Source of the DNA: Methanomicrobium sp. W14
GTDB taxonomy: Archaea > Halobacteriota > Methanomicrobia > Methanomicrobiales > Methanomicrobiaceae
DNA: 64,000 bases
Reading direction: 5' to 3'
Assembly (NCBI RefSeq): GCF_017875315.1
Contig: NZ_JAGGMM010000001.1
Location: 310,001 to 374,000 of the forward strand
Below the pieces are notes generated by a model. It saw nothing but the letters and a program-made list of their open reading frames with translations. It was not told the origin of the DNA and searched no databases. The position numbers and the translations under genes are program-made. Positions 54,559-63,267 of the stretch are shown in pieces (the first letter of the stretch is position 1; each line of letters starts with the position of its first letter).

Positions 54559-54671
54559 CCCGCCTTAACTCAGACTGGTAGAGTGCGCGGCTGTAGTTTG
54601 GTTTGCCCGGCAATCTGTCGAGTAACTGCGCGGCTACCGCGATGTCCCCGGTTCGAATCCGGGAGGCGGGA
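54559..54671 (+). tRNA. tRNA-Tyr (GTA) with intron
   Basis: The acceptor is CCCGCCT/AGGCGGG. The anticodon arm CGCGG CTGTAG is split after position 37 by an intron of about 39 bases, and the 3' half resumes with ACCGCG. The anticodon GTA identifies Tyr. The T-arm is CCCGGTTCGAATCCGGG. The intron repeats GCGCGGCT of the exon, so its 3' end could pair with CCGCG too; the bulge-helix-bulge boundary is therefore inferred. tRNA-Asp follows. Confidence 0.92.
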
Positions 54672-54713
54672 TCTGTTTGAAACAGCTGCGGGCTGGTGTA
54701 ACCAACTGTAATT

Positions 54714-54786
54714 GCCCAGTTAGTGTAGTGGCCTATCATGCAGCCCTGTCACGGCTGCGACACGGATTCGAATTCCGTACTGGGCG
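54714..54786 (+). tRNA. tRNA-Asp (GTC)
   Basis: The 73-nt cloverleaf has acceptor GCCCAGT/ACTGGGC and anticodon stem CAGCC/GGCTG. The loop CTGTCAC gives anticodon GTC (Asp). The T-arm is ACGGATTCGAATTCCGT. Its first 18 bases and its 3' flank reappear at 60408-60442. Confidence 0.96.
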
Positions 54787-55102
54787 TATCTTTTTGTTTT
54801 TTCTTTGTAATTTTTCAGTATTTTTTGTGAATTATTAATCCTTACAGTATTCTGGATCGGTTCCGGGGTACCGGTGCACGGGTTTCGAACATGAATAACG
54901 ATTCATTGAAAACAGGATGATCTGTTTCTATGGCCGGTTTTCCTGTGCGGACGTCAATTATATCTAGAATAATTTTATAAAAAATTTTAATTAGCGAATA
55001 TTTTTTAATTCCTGGCTGTAAAACCCGTTATACGGAATAAATAATTATTCAGGCCGGTGAAAAATCCATGAAAAAATTATTATCCTGCAATTTCGGGGGA
55101 AT
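54787..55102. other. Gene-free stretch after tRNA-Asp
   Basis: No gene is seen in these 316 bases. The left flank (GTATCTTTTTGTTTTT) terminates the tRNA and is copied at 60427. The right side is AT-rich with a possible TATA element before the UvrA-like gene. Confidence 0.4.
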
Positions 55103-57544
55103 ATGAAGAATATAACGATAAAGGGTGCACGCTTACACAACCTCCGCGATGTGGACATATCCATTCCTAAGAACATGTTTGTAGTTGCGACCGGAGTCAG
55201 CGGGTCCGGAAAGTCCAGTCTTATGTTCGATATCATATTCGAGGAAGGGAGAAAGCAATATCTCCGGTCTCTGGGCATCCTTACAGGAATCGACGAAGAG
55301 GACAAGTTCGACAACATATTGGGCATCGGACCGGCGATAGCGGTTCAGCAGAATATAATCCGCCAGAGCAATCCCCGTTCGACCGTGGGCACAAGAACCG
55401 GCATTTTGAATTTGCTCGGTGTCCTTTTTGCAGGCGAAGGCAGGATCATGTGTTCTTTCTGCGGGAAACCTGTCGGAGGGGATCTGATCTGTGGAAATTG
55501 CGGCAACAGGGAAGAACGCATTCCGGCAGGCTATTTTTCATATAACGCTCCCGAAGGAATGTGCACGAGATGCTCGGGCAGGGGAGCGTATCATGAGATA
55601 AATATGGAAAAACTGGTCCCGGACAACTCGACAACACTCCTGGAGGTTTTCGATGCGGCAGGAGTGACACCCGGTTATGCAAAAATCCTGCATAAGAAAT
55701 TCGGTCCTTACCTGGAAGTCCCGTTTTCACAACTTCCCGATGAAGTGAAGGCGGAAGTGATCTACGGCCATCACGTAAGCGGGAACTCCGAAAAACGGAG
55801 TTATTGCCTGACAAGACTTTTCCAGGGCCGTCTCTACCGTGAAGGTGACGATTCGGGCGGAATTTATACGTTTTCTGAATGTCCTGAATGTCACGGGTTC
55901 CGTGTAGGAGAAGAGGCCCGGAGGGTGCTTTTAAATGGCAGGCATATAGGAGAGCTCGGTAAGATGACGATATCCGAACTGCACGAATTCCTCGAAATCC
56001 TTTCGAACGGGAATTTTTTGACGCCGTTCGGGAAGAAAATCGTTAAGGAAATACTGGGTAAAACGGATAGTCTCATCAAATCCCGCCTCGGCCATCTTTC
56101 TCTTTACAGGGAAATGCCTACACTTTCAGGGGGGGAGATACAGCGGCTCTTCCTTAACCTGCATCTTGACTCGGGGATGGATTCGCTGATCTATATTCTC
56201 GACGAACCGACGGCGGGACTGCATGAATGCGAAAAGGCCTGGCTCCTTGAGTCGATAAATTCTCTTAAGGAACTGGGGAACTCGGTTATTGTAGTGGAAC
56301 ATGACAGAAATACCATCGAAATGGCCGAACATATCATCGATATGGGACCAAAGGCGGGTACGGAAGGGGGCCGGGTCGTATACCAGGGCGATCCGGCGGG
56401 TCTGCTCCGGTGCACGGAATCCATAACTGGCCGTTATCTTTCCGGTGAAATCGCAATGCCCGCCAGAAAATCCGGCCGGAATATTCATGACGGCGAACCG
56501 GTGCCCTGCCTGACAGTAAGTCATGCCGGAACAAATAATCTTAAGGATGTGACCGTTTCGTTTCCCCTGGGAGTTCTTGTCGGAATTGCAGGCTTATCGG
56601 GAAGCGGGAAGAGTTCGCTTGTCTCCGACACCCTGATCTCTCTACTGAAAGATTATTTCCATGATGAAAGGGATAACGTGGAAATCTGCATCGATGGGGA
56701 TGAAAGGGACGATGACGAATTGCCTGCTGTTGAAACGATTGCTGAAAGAATAGGAGGTGCGGGGCAGATCTCCGGGTATGCAGAGGTCTCGCAGGCCCCG
56801 ATCGGCAGGAACACGAATTCGAATCCCGCATCATATACGGGCATATGGGATAAAATTCGCAGGCTGTTTGCCGAACAGCCGGAAGCTAAAAGGCAAAATC
56901 TCACAGCGGGCCATTTTTCGTTCAATTCCAAAGGCGCCTGTCCCGTCTGTGGAGGGAGCGGCCGCGAGAAGATCTGGCTGGGGGGCGATTTTTTTATCTA
57001 CAAAACATGCAGCGGCTGCCACGGGAAAAGGTACAATGATGATGCCCTTTCCGTTAAATACAGGAATAAAAACATCTCGGACGTTCTCGATTTGACCGTT
57101 TCGGAAGCTACGGGCATCTTTGAAGATCAGAAAGGGATCGTCTCCATCCTGAAGTTAATGGAGCGGATCGGCATGGGGTACATAAAACTGGGCCAGCCCA
57201 CTCCCACTCTCAGCGGCGGTGAAGCCCAGAGGATCAAGCTTGCGAAAGAGATCGGCAGGCGAAGAAAGGGCAATATCCTTTATGTGCTTGATGAACCTAC
57301 TACAGGCCTTAGTTCTTACGATACCGCAGGACTCATCCGGCTACTGGACGAACTTGTGGCGAAGGGGAATTCCGTCATTGTTATCGAGCACGATCCTGCG
57401 ATTCTATCCGTCTGTGACTGGATTATCGAACTCGGGCCGGGGGGAGGAGCGGAAGGGGGAAAGATTATCGCTGAGGGTTCACCTGTGTCATTGAAGAAGA
57501 ATCCGGGCTCGGTGACAGGCAGGTATCTCTTATGCGACGGGTGA
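55103..57544 (+). CDS. UvrA-like ABC ATPase (class III/UvrA2 type)
   Basis: The 813-residue protein is built like UvrA but shorter than the roughly 940-residue repair UvrA. It has Walker A GVSGSGKSSL (31-40), an internal Cys region (CSFCGKPV, CGNCGN, CTRCSGRG), signature LSGGEIQRL with Walker B IYILDEPTAGL, a second Walker A GLSGSGKSSL, a zinc site CPVCGGSG...CSGCHGKRY, and LSGGEAQRIKLAKE with LYVLDEPTTGL. Such paralogues confer antibiotic self-resistance or have unknown DNA roles. No uvrB or uvrC is present. Base composition is more GC-rich than the flanks. It overlaps nothing upstream and is followed by a serine hydrolase after two bases. Confidence 0.9.
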   Translation: MKNITIKGARLHNLRDVDISIPKNMFVVATGVSGSGKSSLMFDIIFEEGRKQYLRSLGILTGIDEEDKFDNILGIGPAIAVQQNIIRQSNPRSTVGTRTGILNLLGVLFAGEGRIMCSFCGKPVGGDLICGNCGNREERIPAGYFSYNAPEGMCTRCSGRGAYHEINMEKLVPDNSTTLLEVFDAAGVTPGYAKILHKKFGPYLEVPFSQLPDEVKAEVIYGHHVSGNSEKRSYCLTRLFQGRLYREGDDSGGIYTFSECPECHGFRVGEEARRVLLNGRHIGELGKMTISELHEFLEILSNGNFLTPFGKKIVKEILGKTDSLIKSRLGHLSLYREMPTLSGGEIQRLFLNLHLDSGMDSLIYILDEPTAGLHECEKAWLLESINSLKELGNSVIVVEHDRNTIEMAEHIIDMGPKAGTEGGRVVYQGDPAGLLRCTESITGRYLSGEIAMPARKSGRNIHDGEPVPCLTVSHAGTNNLKDVTVSFPLGVLVGIAGLSGSGKSSLVSDTLISLLKDYFHDERDNVEICIDGDERDDDELPAVETIAERIGGAGQISGYAEVSQAPIGRNTNSNPASYTGIWDKIRRLFAEQPEAKRQNLTAGHFSFNSKGACPVCGGSGREKIWLGGDFFIYKTCSGCHGKRYNDDALSVKYRNKNISDVLDLTVSEATGIFEDQKGIVSILKLMERIGMGYIKLGQPTPTLSGGEAQRIKLAKEIGRRRKGNILYVLDEPTTGLSSYDTAGLIRLLDELVAKGNSVIVIEHDPAILSVCDWIIELGPGGGAEGGKIIAEGSPVSLKKNPGSVTGRYLLCDG

Positions 57545-57546
57545 GG

Positions 57547-58584
57547 ATGGAGGACCTGAAAAGAGATTACTGGCCGACTGAAGAATGGCGGACGGCGGAC
57601 CCGGAGTCCGCAGGGATGGATCCCGGCAAACTTTTCAAACTGGATAAGGAACTGAGCTCACGTTATTCGGGCATCAAAGGGATGGTTGTGGTCAGTAAAG
57701 GCTGCATCGTCTTTGAGAGGTATAATAGAGATTTTGGCCCCGGCGATTCTCATAATGTAGCCTCGGTGACCAAAAGCGTGATCTCGGCCCTGATCGGTAT
57801 AGCTATAGACCTGGGTTATATTGAAAGCGTGAACCAGAAAGTGCTGGACTTTTTCCCTGATTACATTCCGGCGAAGAACGATTTTTTAAAACGCACGGTT
57901 ACAATAAAAGACCTCCTCACCATGACGGCCCCGTTTGCATGGAAAACGAGGAATATGAGGTATGAGCCGCTGGACAAACTTCGAAGGCAAAGGGACTGGG
58001 TCACGTTCATCCTTGACCTGATGGGCCGGGGCGGGCAGCCGGGGGAATTTCAGTATTGTATGGCAGGCCCTCATCTGCTTTCGGCAATAATTTCAGGTGC
58101 TACGGGTAAATGTGCCCGGGAGTTTGCAAACGAATATTTATTCCGGCCGGCCGGCATGAGAGAGATCCCGGATCGTTCAATGAAATCATTCGGACCGGAT
58201 GATGTTTTCGGGAAGAATGTGGAGGGCTGGATTAAAGATCCGAACGGTATCACAACAGGGGGATGGGGGCTGACACTGACTCCACGTGATATGGCCCGTT
58301 TCGGATTTTTGTACCTGAATGGCGGTTTTTGGAATGATAAACAGGTTATTTCGAAGGAGTGGGTCGATGAGTCGACGGCTATGAATTCCAACGGGTACGG
58401 CTACCTGTGGTGGCTTGGTGAAGAGAACGATCTGTTTTCATTCTCGGCTCTGGGCGCCGGCGGCAATGTTATCAGCTGTATCCCGGAAAAAGATCTCGTG
58501 GTGGCAATCGCATCCGAAATAGTAAGAAAACCGCGTGATCCCCGGTGGCTTATTGAGAACTATATTTTGTCCGCTGTTCAGTAA
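57547..58584 (+). CDS. Serine hydrolase of the beta-lactamase/class C family
   Basis: The 345-residue protein has the SxxK motif in NVASVTKSVISAL (S73, K76), a central YCMAGPHLLSAI in place of the usual YSNxG, and the C-terminal SALGAGGNVISCIPEKDLVVAIAS. No signal peptide is visible, so it is probably cytoplasmic. Substrates of the family include esters, peptides and beta-lactams; this one is unknown. The two-base spacing to uvrA-like suggests one operon. The start at ATG 57547 was chosen over a frame overlapping the upstream stop. Confidence 0.85.
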   Translation: MEDLKRDYWPTEEWRTADPESAGMDPGKLFKLDKELSSRYSGIKGMVVVSKGCIVFERYNRDFGPGDSHNVASVTKSVISALIGIAIDLGYIESVNQKVLDFFPDYIPAKNDFLKRTVTIKDLLTMTAPFAWKTRNMRYEPLDKLRRQRDWVTFILDLMGRGGQPGEFQYCMAGPHLLSAIISGATGKCAREFANEYLFRPAGMREIPDRSMKSFGPDDVFGKNVEGWIKDPNGITTGGWGLTLTPRDMARFGFLYLNGGFWNDKQVISKEWVDESTAMNSNGYGYLWWLGEENDLFSFSALGAGGNVISCIPEKDLVVAIASEIVRKPRDPRWLIENYILSAVQ

Positions 58585-58698
58585 TGCCGACTCCGGCGAC
58601 TAAATTTTGTACCTTTGGCATTCGCGTCGACGTCTCCTGTATGAATCCCTACGCTTTAATTATCCCGGCGGTGCATAATTATCCCAACGGTGTGAATA

Positions 58699-59655
58699 GT
58701 GGCGTGCGGAAAAAGAATATACAAACATCTCTTCGGTCCCGTTCCTTCGAGGAGGCTCGGGGTCTCACTCGGGATCGATCTCATTCCTCATAAGACGTGC
58801 AGCTACAACTGCATATACTGCGAGTGCGGGAGGACGACGAATCTCACCGTTGAACGCCGCGAGTATGTTCCGACTGCGGAGGTCATCGAAGAGCTGGATT
58901 CTTTCCTTTCGGAGTCTCCGCGGCTCGATTATATCACGTTCTCCGGTTCGGGCGAGCCGACACTTCACAATGGAATCGGGGAGATCACCCGTTTTATCAA
59001 GAGTAATTACCCGGGATACAGGGTCGCACTTCTCACGAACGGGAGCCTCTTTTTTGACAAGGGCGTCCGTGATGAGATGAAGGATATCGATGTGATTATC
59101 CCATCGCTGGATTCAGCCACCGAAAGTGGGTTCATGAAGATCGATCGCCCGTGCAGCTCGCTGAAGGCCGGAGACATGATCTCAGGTCTCGTGGAGCTGA
59201 AAAAGGAGTTCCCCGGCGAATTCTGGCTCGAAATCTTCGTGGTTCCGGGCCTGAACGATACGGAGGAGGAGCTTGCTGCCCTATTGGAAGCGGTGCACAG
59301 GATTTCGCCCGACAAGGTTCAGCTGAATACGCTCGACCGTCCTGGTGTCGTCGAATGGATCAGGGCGGCGACTCACGAGGAACTGGAGAGGTTCGCAGAA
59401 GGTCTTGGTTATGAGGCGACGGAGATCACCGGGAAGCCGTCGTCGAGATCGGAGATCGAGAGTTTTTCAGGTGATGCAATGGAGTGCATTATTCAGACTA
59501 TATCCCGCCGGCCCTGCACTGTCGAGGACCTCTCGTCTATTCTCGGGATGCACCAAAACGAGATCAACAAATATATCCAGCTTTTGATCGAGGAAGGACG
59601 GGTCGCGGAGAAGAGGGAGGAGCGGGGAATCTTTTTCGTTAGTGTTGAGGAATAA
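58699..59655 (+). CDS. Radical SAM protein with C-terminal helix-turn-helix
   Basis: The 318-residue protein begins KHLFGPVPSRRLGVSLGIDL, with the SAM-cluster motif CSYNCIYC at C34, C38 and C41. It continues with FSGSGEPTLHNGIGEI, ALLTNGSLFF and VVPGLNDTEEEL, the pattern of COG0731 Fe-S oxidoreductases. The last 70 residues (CTVEDLSSILGMHQNEINKYIQLLIEEGRVAEKRE) form a winged helix. The start is GTG. The role is unknown; the DNA-binding tail suggests a regulatory link. It is part of the GC-richer segment. Confidence 0.88.
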   Translation: MACGKRIYKHLFGPVPSRRLGVSLGIDLIPHKTCSYNCIYCECGRTTNLTVERREYVPTAEVIEELDSFLSESPRLDYITFSGSGEPTLHNGIGEITRFIKSNYPGYRVALLTNGSLFFDKGVRDEMKDIDVIIPSLDSATESGFMKIDRPCSSLKAGDMISGLVELKKEFPGEFWLEIFVVPGLNDTEEELAALLEAVHRISPDKVQLNTLDRPGVVEWIRAATHEELERFAEGLGYEATEITGKPSSRSEIESFSGDAMECIIQTISRRPCTVEDLSSILGMHQNEINKYIQLLIEEGRVAEKREERGIFFVSVEE

Positions 59656-59977
59656 GATCCCTAAAGATCTGTTTCAGTTCATTGACTCTCTATTAAACAA
59701 TATCAGAGAAGGGAGAGGGATTCTCCCCCTCCCTTCAACCCTCCCCCTGTGGCGATAGGTCGCCTTCGGGATGGGCAAGCATCCCTCCGGCTCCGGTTCA
59801 ACAACTTATTTTTGTCTTCCCGGCTGAGGCTACCCGGGAGGGTAGCGTCCAAGCCGGGCTATCGTAATTGCGAAGGTTTGCGAAGCGAAGAAAACCTGAG
59901 CTAGGGCTGCCTCGTAGGGGCTTATGCCCATCTTCGAATCTCTGGAGAGTCTTAATAAAAAAAAGGAAAACCAAATT
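59656..59977. other. Gene-free stretch with nested hairpins
   Basis: No gene is seen. CCCGGCT (59819-59825) pairs with AGCCGGG (59852-59858), and inside it GCTACCC (59829-59835) pairs with GGGTAGC (59840-59846), giving a compact nested hairpin. GGGAGAGG...CCCTCCC and GCGATAGGTCGC stems lie to the left. This may be a non-coding RNA or a terminator cluster for the radical SAM gene. Confidence 0.5.
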
Positions 59978-60253
59978 TTATTTCTTGTCTTTTTCCATGT
60001 ATTCCCTGATCTTCTTCTCTTCCCATTCGTCATCCATTATTTTGGAGTGCCCGAAGACATGCCATGCATGCATCAGGACAGCAAATCCCCACAAGATAGT
60101 TACCCAGAAGAACCAGTAGTCTCCGGGAGATGTTATGTAGTTGATTACAGCAAGTATTACATTTACAAAAATATACGCGGAAAGGTGAGAGTAAAACCCT
60201 TTCAGTTCTTTGACTCTTCTCTTTGCTTTCCTGTATGATTTATCATCGTCCAT
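59978..60253 (-). CDS. Small 2TM-domain protein
   Basis: The 91-residue protein is a two-helix membrane protein of the 2TM family: basic start SYRKAKRRVKELKGFYSHLSAYIFVNVILAVINY, a second span WFFWVTILWGFAVLMHAWHVF and an acidic tail (DDEWEEKKIREYMEKDKK). Related segments occur at the N-termini of LytTR regulators and histidine kinases; the role alone is unknown. It is a single gene. Confidence 0.85.
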   Translation of the reverse strand: MDDDKSYRKAKRRVKELKGFYSHLSAYIFVNVILAVINYITSPGDYWFFWVTILWGFAVLMHAWHVFGHSKIMDDEWEEKKIREYMEKDKK

Positions 60254-60407
60254 CGTTTGAAATCACTCCTTCCCTTTTTATTCCCTGTACCATGTAGATG
60301 AAACTGTTAATTATTAGATTTTTCCATGAACCAGACAGCTTTTTCCGGTTAAAATCGAAGTATTAAAAAGTTAGTGATTACAATACTGTATGTTAATTTT
60401 ACAGCAT

Positions 60408-60442
60408 GCCCAGTTAGTGTAGTGGTGTATCTTTTTGTTTTT
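60408..60442 (+). repeat. tRNA-Asp 5'-end remnant
   Basis: GCCCAGTTAGTGTAGTGG at 60408-60425 equals bases 1-18 of tRNA-Asp (54714), and GTATCTTTTTGTTTTT at 60427-60442 equals the bases after that tRNA. The middle and 3' half of the tRNA are missing. It may be an integration or deletion scar. Confidence 0.8.
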
Positions 60443-60524
60443 GCTGACTTTTGTCAACTGTTTTGCATTGATTTTTCGTTTAAAATAAAATTTTTTTCGG
60501 CTGTAAAGTTTTATCAGAGCTATT

Positions 60525-60686
60525 ATGGCGAAAAATACAGGAAAGAGTTTCAGAAGCGGCCCTGTTAAGAGTAGGTCGCAGGTCGAAAACCCGAAGACCG
60601 GGCTGTACACCAAGAGGGGGCCTGACGGCAGGTTTCAGAGCGTTAAGAAGAGCGGCGGGAAATACAAGGGTGTCAGGAGAGAATAA
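60525..60686 (+). CDS. Conserved 53-residue basic protein
   Basis: The product reads MAKNTGKSFRSGPVKSRSQV, then ENPKTGLYTKRGPDGRFQSVKK and a GGKYKGVRRE end. It is strongly basic and Gly-rich, and resembles a small widespread family seen in bacteria and archaea with a TGLWTKRD..TGKF segment. The function is unknown. It lies three bases before the HNH gene, so the two are coupled. Confidence 0.75.
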   Translation: MAKNTGKSFRSGPVKSRSQVENPKTGLYTKRGPDGRFQSVKKSGGKYKGVRRE

Positions 60687-60689
60687 AGG

Positions 60690-61091
60690 TTGGCGTATGA
60701 TTTTTTCGGGTTTGACCAGCGTACAAAGGCTAAAAAAACCCGACAGTCGCTGACTTACGCCATGAAGAAAGCCCTTAAAGAGGCCGTCGGCTACAGGTGC
60801 GAAATCTGTAAGAAGAAATATCCTGAGAGAAATTTAAAAGTTCATCATATTAATGAGACCCATAATGCGGATAATTCCAAAAACGATCTGAATACTCCGG
60901 GAAATTTACTGATAATCTGTTTGAATTGTCATGACGATGTCCGTCATAAGCTTTTCACAAAAACGGATCAGAAGAAGGTTGTCCAAAAGAGGTCAGCAGG
61001 TGCAAAAAAGAAGATTTTCAGTGCATTGAGAAAAATGACAAAGGTATACTCAGGCCCAAATGATGATAACTTATTTGACTTTGGATTTTAG
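60690..61091 (+). CDS. HNH-family nuclease
   Basis: The 133-residue protein has an HNH core: YRCEICKKKYPERNLKVHHINETHNADNSKNDLNTPGNLLIICLNCHDDVRH, with paired CxxC motifs for zinc and the catalytic HH and N. The tail is basic (KKVVQKRSAGAKKK). The start is TTG 60690, three bases after the upstream stop. It may cut DNA; a mobile or defence role is possible. Confidence 0.85.
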   Translation: MAYDFFGFDQRTKAKKTRQSLTYAMKKALKEAVGYRCEICKKKYPERNLKVHHINETHNADNSKNDLNTPGNLLIICLNCHDDVRHKLFTKTDQKKVVQKRSAGAKKKIFSALRKMTKVYSGPNDDNLFDFGF

Positions 61092-61495
61092 GAAAAGTCC
61101 TTCTTTTTCCATAATCAATGAAAGTCAAACCGGATTTCTGTTTTACATTGAGGAGACATGAAAAATGTCCCCGGGTAAACATTCACCCCTTATGAACACA
61201 AGTTTTGTATTAATTTTTCACAACCAAATTAAAAATAGTAATATTTATCTGATCTCCTGTGAAGTTTAATTTATTAATCTCATCTGTTAACGGCCGTTAT
61301 CTGCGGTCCTGATAATGTGTATGATATTATTCGTGAAGTCTTGTTTTCCTTAACCGGAGCATGCAAATCTTTTTCGGGGCAGACCTGTTATCCTGATAAT
61401 TTTTCCCGGAAGTCTTTTGCGGTCTTTTGCAGGTGGGGGGAGAAAAGTTTGTCACGATAAATACCTGTCTCTTTGAAGACCAAAGCTGTGGCCTG
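61092..61495. other. Gene-free stretch before a surface protein
   Basis: No gene is seen in these 404 bases. It is AT-rich on the left (terminator-like T run after HNH) and has no recognised repeat. The promoter of the PKD protein is likely to lie in the right part. Confidence 0.4.
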
Positions 61496-63262
61496 ATGAT
61501 AGTAATTGGAGGGGTTATTATCTGTAAGAAATGGAAGAAAATTTTTATTTTGTGTCTGGTCCTGAGTTTTTTCTTGGTCGGTGTAGTTTCGGCTGCTCGC
61601 GGGGACGGTAACGGTTCTGGATTCGGTCAGAAATTTATATCTCAAGTGATGAATGCTAATACTAATACTAAATTAGTTTCTCCTACAGGCACCGGCACCG
61701 CTGAAGATCCATATGTTTTTCATACTGGTGTTACCTATCGTGCTCCGGGTGGCTGGGCGGATGCGGCATTTGAGTTAGATGATTATGAAAGAGAAGAAAT
61801 CTCTTTCCTTTTCGATTGTCCAATGGCGAGTTGGTCTAAAGTTCAGACAACTATTTCACCATATTATATTCATAAATGTGATTGTGTAGAACAAGAAACA
61901 CATTGGTGGGGTGGGTATTATGAAGGTTCATTTAATTCTTCTATGCCGTTGTCAACGGGTAAATGTTATATTTGTCCATTGATAGGTGATACTACTTTTT
62001 ATTACGTCGTAACCGGACAAAGCAGCCCTGAAGCTTCTTTCACCGCAGCACCGACAAGCGGCCCCTGTCCGCTTACCGTTCAGTTTACCGACACTTCAAC
62101 AGGTTCTCCTACATCGTGGCTATGGGATTTTGGTGACGGTAATACATCGACAGAACAGAACCCCGTGCATGTGTATACGTCACCCGGAACATTTTATGTG
62201 AGCCTTACCGTGTCAAACGACGGCGGTAGCGATACAGTGACCAAAAACGATTTTATCACGGGAACAGCCTCTGCACCGGTTGCAGACTTTACCGGGACAC
62301 CGATGTCAGGATATGCCCCGCTGACTGTTCAGTTCACCGATACTTCCACCGGTTTTCCTACATCGTGGTCGTGGTCATTCGGTGACGGATATACGTCTAC
62401 CGGGCAGAACCCTTTGCATGTGTATGATACGCCGGGCATATACACGGTAAGTCTTACAGTGGAAAACAATTCCACAAGTGATACAGAGACAAAAGATGGG
62501 TATATTACAGTCTTGTCCCGGACGGTTAACTACTATGTCTTTGCCGATGGTGTAGGTGAATATCACGGTTACCAGAATAACACAAATCTGGGGACTGACC
62601 CGGTTGCAAGTTCACAGGAATTATACAGGCGTATGACAGACGAGGACTGCTGTCATGAATATGACGGAATAAATTACTGCTGGAATGAAAGGAGCAACCC
62701 TGTCGACGACAGCACTGGTTCGGTTTACTGGAGCAGCACAGAGTCGGCCGACACAATAGGCGCGAACAGCGCGGAATTCGCGTATCACTCAGGTCACGGC
62801 TGGAATGACGGCATACTTTTCGGGACTGCAAACCAGTATCATGAGGTATTTAGTTCAAACATGAGTTTCAGCACAGCAAAATGGGTTGTACTGGACTCAT
62901 GCAGTGTATTAAACGAGCCAACGCATGGCAACTGGGAATCGGTATTTAACGGGCTTCATATTCTTATGTCATATGATACGACGGGGTTGATAAATAGTAA
63001 TACGGGTCCGCAGTTTGTCGAAAGAATGAGAGGCGGAACGTATGGAGGAAACCCATATTTAGTAACAAAAATAAAAGAAGCATGGGAACTCACACTGAAA
63101 GATATTGTCCACAACTCAACTTATAATGGAGCATATATGTGGGCCGACCCCTGCGGGGAGGATTATCTTCCGGGATACGGACCTTTTGAAGAGCCGGTGA
63201 AAAATAACGGAAACTATATCATTCACTGGGAGGATTTTCCATGCAACTCTGAGGGGGTGTAA
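61496..63262 (+). CDS. Secreted PKD protein with caspase-like His/Cys pair
   Basis: The 588-residue product has an N-terminal signal (KKWKKIFILCLVLSFFLVGVVSA), a unique domain (about 30-175) and two PKD repeats (about 177-257 and 262-340, each with WDFGDG or WSFGDG). The C-terminal domain of about 245 residues contains FAYHSGHGWNDG (H434) and VVLDSCSVL (C469), as in clan CD cysteine peptidases (caspase, gingipain, clostripain). It may be a secreted protease, but the activity is unproven. ATG 61496 was chosen; upstream codons would not make a signal. It is followed five bases later by another secreted protein. Confidence 0.75.
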   Translation: MIVIGGVIICKKWKKIFILCLVLSFFLVGVVSAARGDGNGSGFGQKFISQVMNANTNTKLVSPTGTGTAEDPYVFHTGVTYRAPGGWADAAFELDDYEREEISFLFDCPMASWSKVQTTISPYYIHKCDCVEQETHWWGGYYEGSFNSSMPLSTGKCYICPLIGDTTFYYVVTGQSSPEASFTAAPTSGPCPLTVQFTDTSTGSPTSWLWDFGDGNTSTEQNPVHVYTSPGTFYVSLTVSNDGGSDTVTKNDFITGTASAPVADFTGTPMSGYAPLTVQFTDTSTGFPTSWSWSFGDGYTSTGQNPLHVYDTPGIYTVSLTVENNSTSDTETKDGYITVLSRTVNYYVFADGVGEYHGYQNNTNLGTDPVASSQELYRRMTDEDCCHEYDGINYCWNERSNPVDDSTGSVYWSSTESADTIGANSAEFAYHSGHGWNDGILFGTANQYHEVFSSNMSFSTAKWVVLDSCSVLNEPTHGNWESVFNGLHILMSYDTTGLINSNTGPQFVERMRGGTYGGNPYLVTKIKEAWELTLKDIVHNSTYNGAYMWADPCGEDYLPGYGPFEEPVKNNGNYIIHWEDFPCNSEGV

Positions 63263-63267
63263 GGTAA

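Noticed and set aside
55103-57544. UvrA-like protein as the nucleotide excision repair UvrA
   Set aside because: It is about 130 residues short of repair UvrA and no uvrB or uvrC is nearby; a paralogue is more likely.
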